Source: Vibrio salinus (GTDB lineage Bacteria; Pseudomonadota; Gammaproteobacteria; Enterobacterales; Vibrionaceae). From it: DNA of 64,000 nucleotides. Positions 61,207 through 64,000 of this stretch are shown here, in pieces. Both the position numbers and the translations under genes were made by a program. A model generated the notes under the pieces. That model had not been told where the DNA came from. It did no database searches and worked only from the letters and a program-made list of their open reading frames with translations. Position 1 is the first letter of the stretch. Every line of letters starts with the position of its first letter. The DNA is taken from contig NZ_JAJSDZ010000009.1 in assembly GCF_021272385.1 (NCBI RefSeq), positions 186,001 through 250,000 of the forward strand, written 5' to 3'.

Positions 61207-62478
61207 TTACAGAAACCATTTCCACCAGATAAACAGGACCAGGAAGCCAAATAAGTAGACCAGTCCAATCACGGATAATGCTTTTAGTTTTGGGCCGACT
61301 GACAGTTCTTTAGGTAGCGATGTCCGGGTTACCAGAATGTAATTCAGCAGAGCAAATACCGGCGTCGTCATGAAAGCCATAATCATGGCAAAGTTAAGCA
61401 TTGGCATCAAAGCCGATTTAAAGAAGACCAATATTGCCAGAGCACATCCTGATGTGATGATCATCCACATATTTAGTGTGGATTTTTTCTCTTCTTTTTC
61501 TTCTTTCAATAGGCGCTGCGCTTCAGCAATCACCCTTGAATAACCATCAATGACCGTAATCGTGCTGCCAAAAATACAGAAAAATGCAATAACGGCGATC
61601 AGATAACGGGACCATTCTCCAATGGTTGTGGCATACAGGCTGACCAACTGATGGGAGAAACCGACCCCGGATTGCGACAATTTCACCCCGGTTCCATGCA
61701 GAACCAGTGCGCCAAGAGATAAAAACACCACGGCCAGAACTGCGGTACCTATGTAACCGACATTAAAATCAAATAATGCGGACTTGGGCGTAACACGTTG
61801 TTGTTTACATTGGCTCTTGAGCCAGACGGACGTCAGGCTGGATATTTCAATCGGAGCCGGCATCCACCCCATTGTCACAACAAGGAAGCCTATTGCGGCT
61901 AGAGTCCATGGTGATGGGTTAGGCGCATCCGGAATGGTTTCCGCCGGGTGAGCGAAAGCGAATATGACCGCCATGACCGTCGCTATGGTCAGTACCGCCA
62001 TGATGATTTTGGATAAAGAGTCCAGAGCTTTGTATTGACCGGCAAAAAGAATCAAAAGACACACGCCAAGGATAATGGCGGATAAACTGGTACCGGAAAG
62101 CTCAAAAGGACAAAAATAGCTTAGCAGGCTGGCACTGAACAACGTCAGAGCGGCCGTATTAATCACACTGGATATTGTCGTTAAAATAGTGAATACCCAC
62201 AGGTACCCCCGGCCCAGTTTTCGGTAACCTTCGACCAGAGAATCTCCCGTTCCCATTGTGTATTGGATACCTGCCCGGAAAAAAGGGTATTTAAAAAAGT
62301 TTACCAGCAGGATCAGAATAGCAAGTTGCCAACCGTAAATGGCACCGGCTTTGGTTGAGGCGACCAGATGTGATCCCCCAACAGCGGCGGCGGCCATCAT
62401 GATTCCTGGACCTAATGATTTGATTAAATTGGATATGGCTGACCCTTTCTCGGAAGGATAGGAAGCTGCTTTTTCCAT
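61207..62478 (-). CDS. Non-canonical NRAMP-family transporter
   Basis: The 423-residue membrane protein has about eleven segments and aligns with NRAMP/MntH around TM1 (GPGIMMAAAAVGGSHLVAST, about residues 23-42). Where MntH has the metal-binding DPGN, this protein has GGSH (34-37). The TM6 MPH motif appears as MPAP (206-209) in GWMPAPIEISSL. Manganese and iron NRAMPs need Asp, Asn and Met here, so ordinary Mn2+ transport is doubtful. The fold call is good and the substrate is unknown. A TTGACA-like promoter lies upstream, and I see no MntR box. Confidence 0.85.
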   Translation of the reverse strand: MEKAASYPSEKGSAISNLIKSLGPGIMMAAAAVGGSHLVASTKAGAIYGWQLAILILLVNFFKYPFFRAGIQYTMGTGDSLVEGYRKLGRGYLWVFTILTTISSVINTAALTLFSASLLSYFCPFELSGTSLSAIILGVCLLILFAGQYKALDSLSKIIMAVLTIATVMAVIFAFAHPAETIPDAPNPSPWTLAAIGFLVVTMGWMPAPIEISSLTSVWLKSQCKQQRVTPKSALFDFNVGYIGTAVLAVVFLSLGALVLHGTGVKLSQSGVGFSHQLVSLYATTIGEWSRYLIAVIAFFCIFGSTITVIDGYSRVIAEAQRLLKEEKEEKKSTLNMWMIITSGCALAILVFFKSALMPMLNFAMIMAFMTTPVFALLNYILVTRTSLPKELSVGPKLKALSVIGLVYLFGFLVLFIWWKWFL

Positions 62479-62748
62479 GGTGATTCCTTACAACGTGCAC
62501 TTGTGTTGCGTTATTATGTTTGTGTTTATATGTTTTTTATTTTGTCAAGAATATGTATGAATATCATATTTAACCTTTCTGTCAAATGATATTTACAGTC
62601 ATAAGAACGATTGTTGGGCACAGAATCTGGTAGGCGATTGAAAAGACAGCAATATGGATAAATCATTTAATAGCGGACAAGTTGTCAGAGTCTTTATTTT
62701 TGGCGCTTTTGTGTATAATTGCCCGGAATTTTTTGTGAGACAGCAATT

Positions 62749-63486
62749 ATGGCAATGACGGTTTACAATCCTCCCGTTGATCCCTGGGTGGATAGTGTTT
62801 TTGAAGATGACCATATCCTCGTGGTGAATAAGCCTTCCGGACTGTTATCGGTTCCCGGTAAAGCACCACAACACTATGACAGTATGTGGAGCCGGTTACT
62901 TGAGCATTATCCGGATATACAGGTTGTTCATCGTCTGGATATGTCGACCTCCGGATTAATGTTGTTTGCCAAAAATAAGCATGTCGAGAGTGCGTTAAAG
63001 AAACAATTTCAGTATCGTTTAACCCATAAAGTTTACTATGCCCGTGTTTGGGGACATCTTGAGCAAGACAAAGGGGAAGTCGACTTACCGCTTATTTGTG
63101 ACTGGCCCAATCGACCAAGGCAGAAAGTGTGTCATGAAACGGGGAAACCGTCTAAAACGCTTTATGAAGTGGTAGTGCGGGAAGAAAAGACAACCCTGGT
63201 ACGGTTATTCCCGATTACCGGCCGTTCTCACCAGCTCAGGGTGCATATGTTATCGTTAGGTCATCCTATTGTCGGCGATGATTTTTACTCTGACGGGGAG
63301 GCCCGGGTTTTTTCTGAACGGCTGGAATTGCATGCCGCTGAATTAAGTTTTTATCATCCCAGAACTGACTGGCTGAAACGCATATTTGTCCCTTGTGACT
63401 TTTATACCGGTTTAGAGCCTGTTATCTTTGAATACTTTGATCCAGAAAGAAAGCTTCCTGATTATAAGCAACTGCCCCGCCCATAA
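62749..63486 (+). CDS. rluA: Pseudouridine synthase RluA
   Basis: From the ATG at 62749 the product has 245 residues beginning MAMTVYNPPVDPWVDSVFED. A longer frame from 62719 is rejected. The catalytic Asp lies in VHRLDMSTSGLMLFAKN. The length and FPITGRSHQLRVHMLSLGHP fit RluA, which modifies 23S rRNA position 746 and tRNA position 32. In E. coli it lies next to rapA too. Confidence 0.94.
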   Translation: MAMTVYNPPVDPWVDSVFEDDHILVVNKPSGLLSVPGKAPQHYDSMWSRLLEHYPDIQVVHRLDMSTSGLMLFAKNKHVESALKKQFQYRLTHKVYYARVWGHLEQDKGEVDLPLICDWPNRPRQKVCHETGKPSKTLYEVVVREEKTTLVRLFPITGRSHQLRVHMLSLGHPIVGDDFYSDGEARVFSERLELHAAELSFYHPRTDWLKRIFVPCDFYTGLEPVIFEYFDPERKLPDYKQLPRP

Positions 63487-63528
63487 TGATTCTGTGAGGT
63501 AGTGCATCAGGAAAAGGAGACCTCTTCT

Positions 63529-64000
63529 ATGTCACTACCTCAAGTTGTTTTTGTCGATCGTGCGACCATTCCATCCTACATTCCATTACCACAGCTCAAT
63601 TTCCAGCACAGCTGGGTGGAGTACGACTTCACCCAACCAGAGCAAACCTATGACCGGGTGAAAGATGCCGAGATTATTATTACCAATAAGGTGGTTTTTG
63701 ATGCACCTCTTTTACAGAAACTGCCTAATTTAAAATTAATTGCCGTCTCTGCTACCGGTGTCAATAATGTTGATATCGACTTCTGTAAGCAGCAGGGTAT
63801 TGCGGTTGCAAACGTGCAGGGGTATTCAAACCGCTCCGTACCTGAGCATGTTTTGGGAATGATTTTCGTTCTGAAAAGAAACCTGTTTGGTTACCATCGG
63901 GATATTGAGAATGGCGTGTGGCAGATTGATAATCAGTTTTGTTTCTTTACTCACCCGATTGGTGATGTAGCGGGTAGTACGCTGGGTATTGTTGGTGGCG
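63529..64000 (+). CDS. D-2-hydroxyacid dehydrogenase, N-terminal part
   Basis: The window ends inside this gene. An ATG at 63529, preceded by AAAAGGAGACC, opens at least 157 codons beginning MSLPQVVFVDRATIPSYIPL. The substrate-binding domain has LIAVSATGVNNVDIDFCKQQ and NVQGYSNRSVPEHVLGMIF, typical of the HprA/glycerate dehydrogenase branch. The NAD loop begins at STLGIVGG just before the end. It reduces or oxidises hydroxypyruvate-like 2-hydroxyacids. The exact substrate is uncertain because the C-terminal half is missing. Confidence 0.9.
   Translation, partial: MSLPQVVFVDRATIPSYIPLPQLNFQHSWVEYDFTQPEQTYDRVKDAEIIITNKVVFDAPLLQKLPNLKLIAVSATGVNNVDIDFCKQQGIAVANVQGYSNRSVPEHVLGMIFVLKRNLFGYHRDIENGVWQIDNQFCFFTHPIGDVAGSTLGIVGG

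Overview
This window looks like chromosomal DNA from a member of the Vibrionaceae, most likely a Vibrio or close relative. The evidence is Vibrio-style protein sequences, gene orders shared with Vibrio (cobA-cysD-cysN-SLC13-cysC, and a ZrgA-type zinc locus), and a long backbone also syntenic with Escherichia coli (fklB/ytfB, msrA-tamA-tamB-ytfP-ppa-fbp-mpl, yjgA-pmbA, argF-pyrBI-ridA, and the rpoN-lpt-kds-mla-murA block). Base composition is moderate (low-to-mid 40s % G+C by eye). I see no insertion sequence, prophage, CRISPR array, integron, tRNA or rRNA. This is almost entirely core genome.

Layout. 1-7205: end of the S10/spc ribosomal operon and the alpha operon (rpsN end to rplQ), with an S4-responsive leader before rpsM. 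7247-11166: an O-acetylhomoserine sulfhydrylase, a secreted DUF2780 protein, fklB divergent from a YtfB/OapA protein, and an ElaA acetyltransferase. 11342-17067: sulfate assimilation (siroheme methyltransferase, CysD, CysN, an SLC13/RCK transporter, CysC). 17064-21762: a TIGR03899-like protein, then a five-gene minus-strand operon (His/Cys-rich small protein, ZrgA, ABC ATPase, FtsX-type permease, DUF3299) headed by a 33-bp perfect palindrome matching the Zur operator and closed by a hairpin terminator.

21774-32492: msrA, the TamA/TamB envelope pair, ytfP, ppa, fbp, mpl and ubiX. mpl carries a one-base frameshift at a run of eight A. 32531-36062: a TPP riboswitch and the thiamine importer thiBPQ. 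36071-39475: yjgA, pmbA and mgtE. 39593-47366: the minus-strand rpoN cluster, linking KDO synthesis (kdsD, kdsC), LPS export (lptC, lptA, lptB), sigma-54, hpf and the nitrogen PTS (ptsN, rapZ, NPr). 47687-52264: mlaFEDCB-ibaG-murA, covering phospholipid retrograde transport and the first peptidoglycan step. 52361-57792: plsC, ridA, pyrBI with a newly delimited leader peptide and attenuator, argF with two ARG boxes, and a PIN-PhoH ATPase. 58206-64000: rapA, a non-canonical NRAMP-family transporter lacking the DPGN and MPH metal motifs, rluA, and the start of a D-2-hydroxyacid dehydrogenase.

The most notable points are the Zur-box zinc operon with its 12-copy hexanucleotide His-Glu tract, the mpl frameshift, the NRAMP homologue with altered metal-site motifs, and several cis-regulatory RNAs (S4 leader, TPP riboswitch, pyrL attenuator). 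I did not find a convincing wholly undescribed multi-gene system. The zinc operon is the closest, because several of its parts remain poorly understood.
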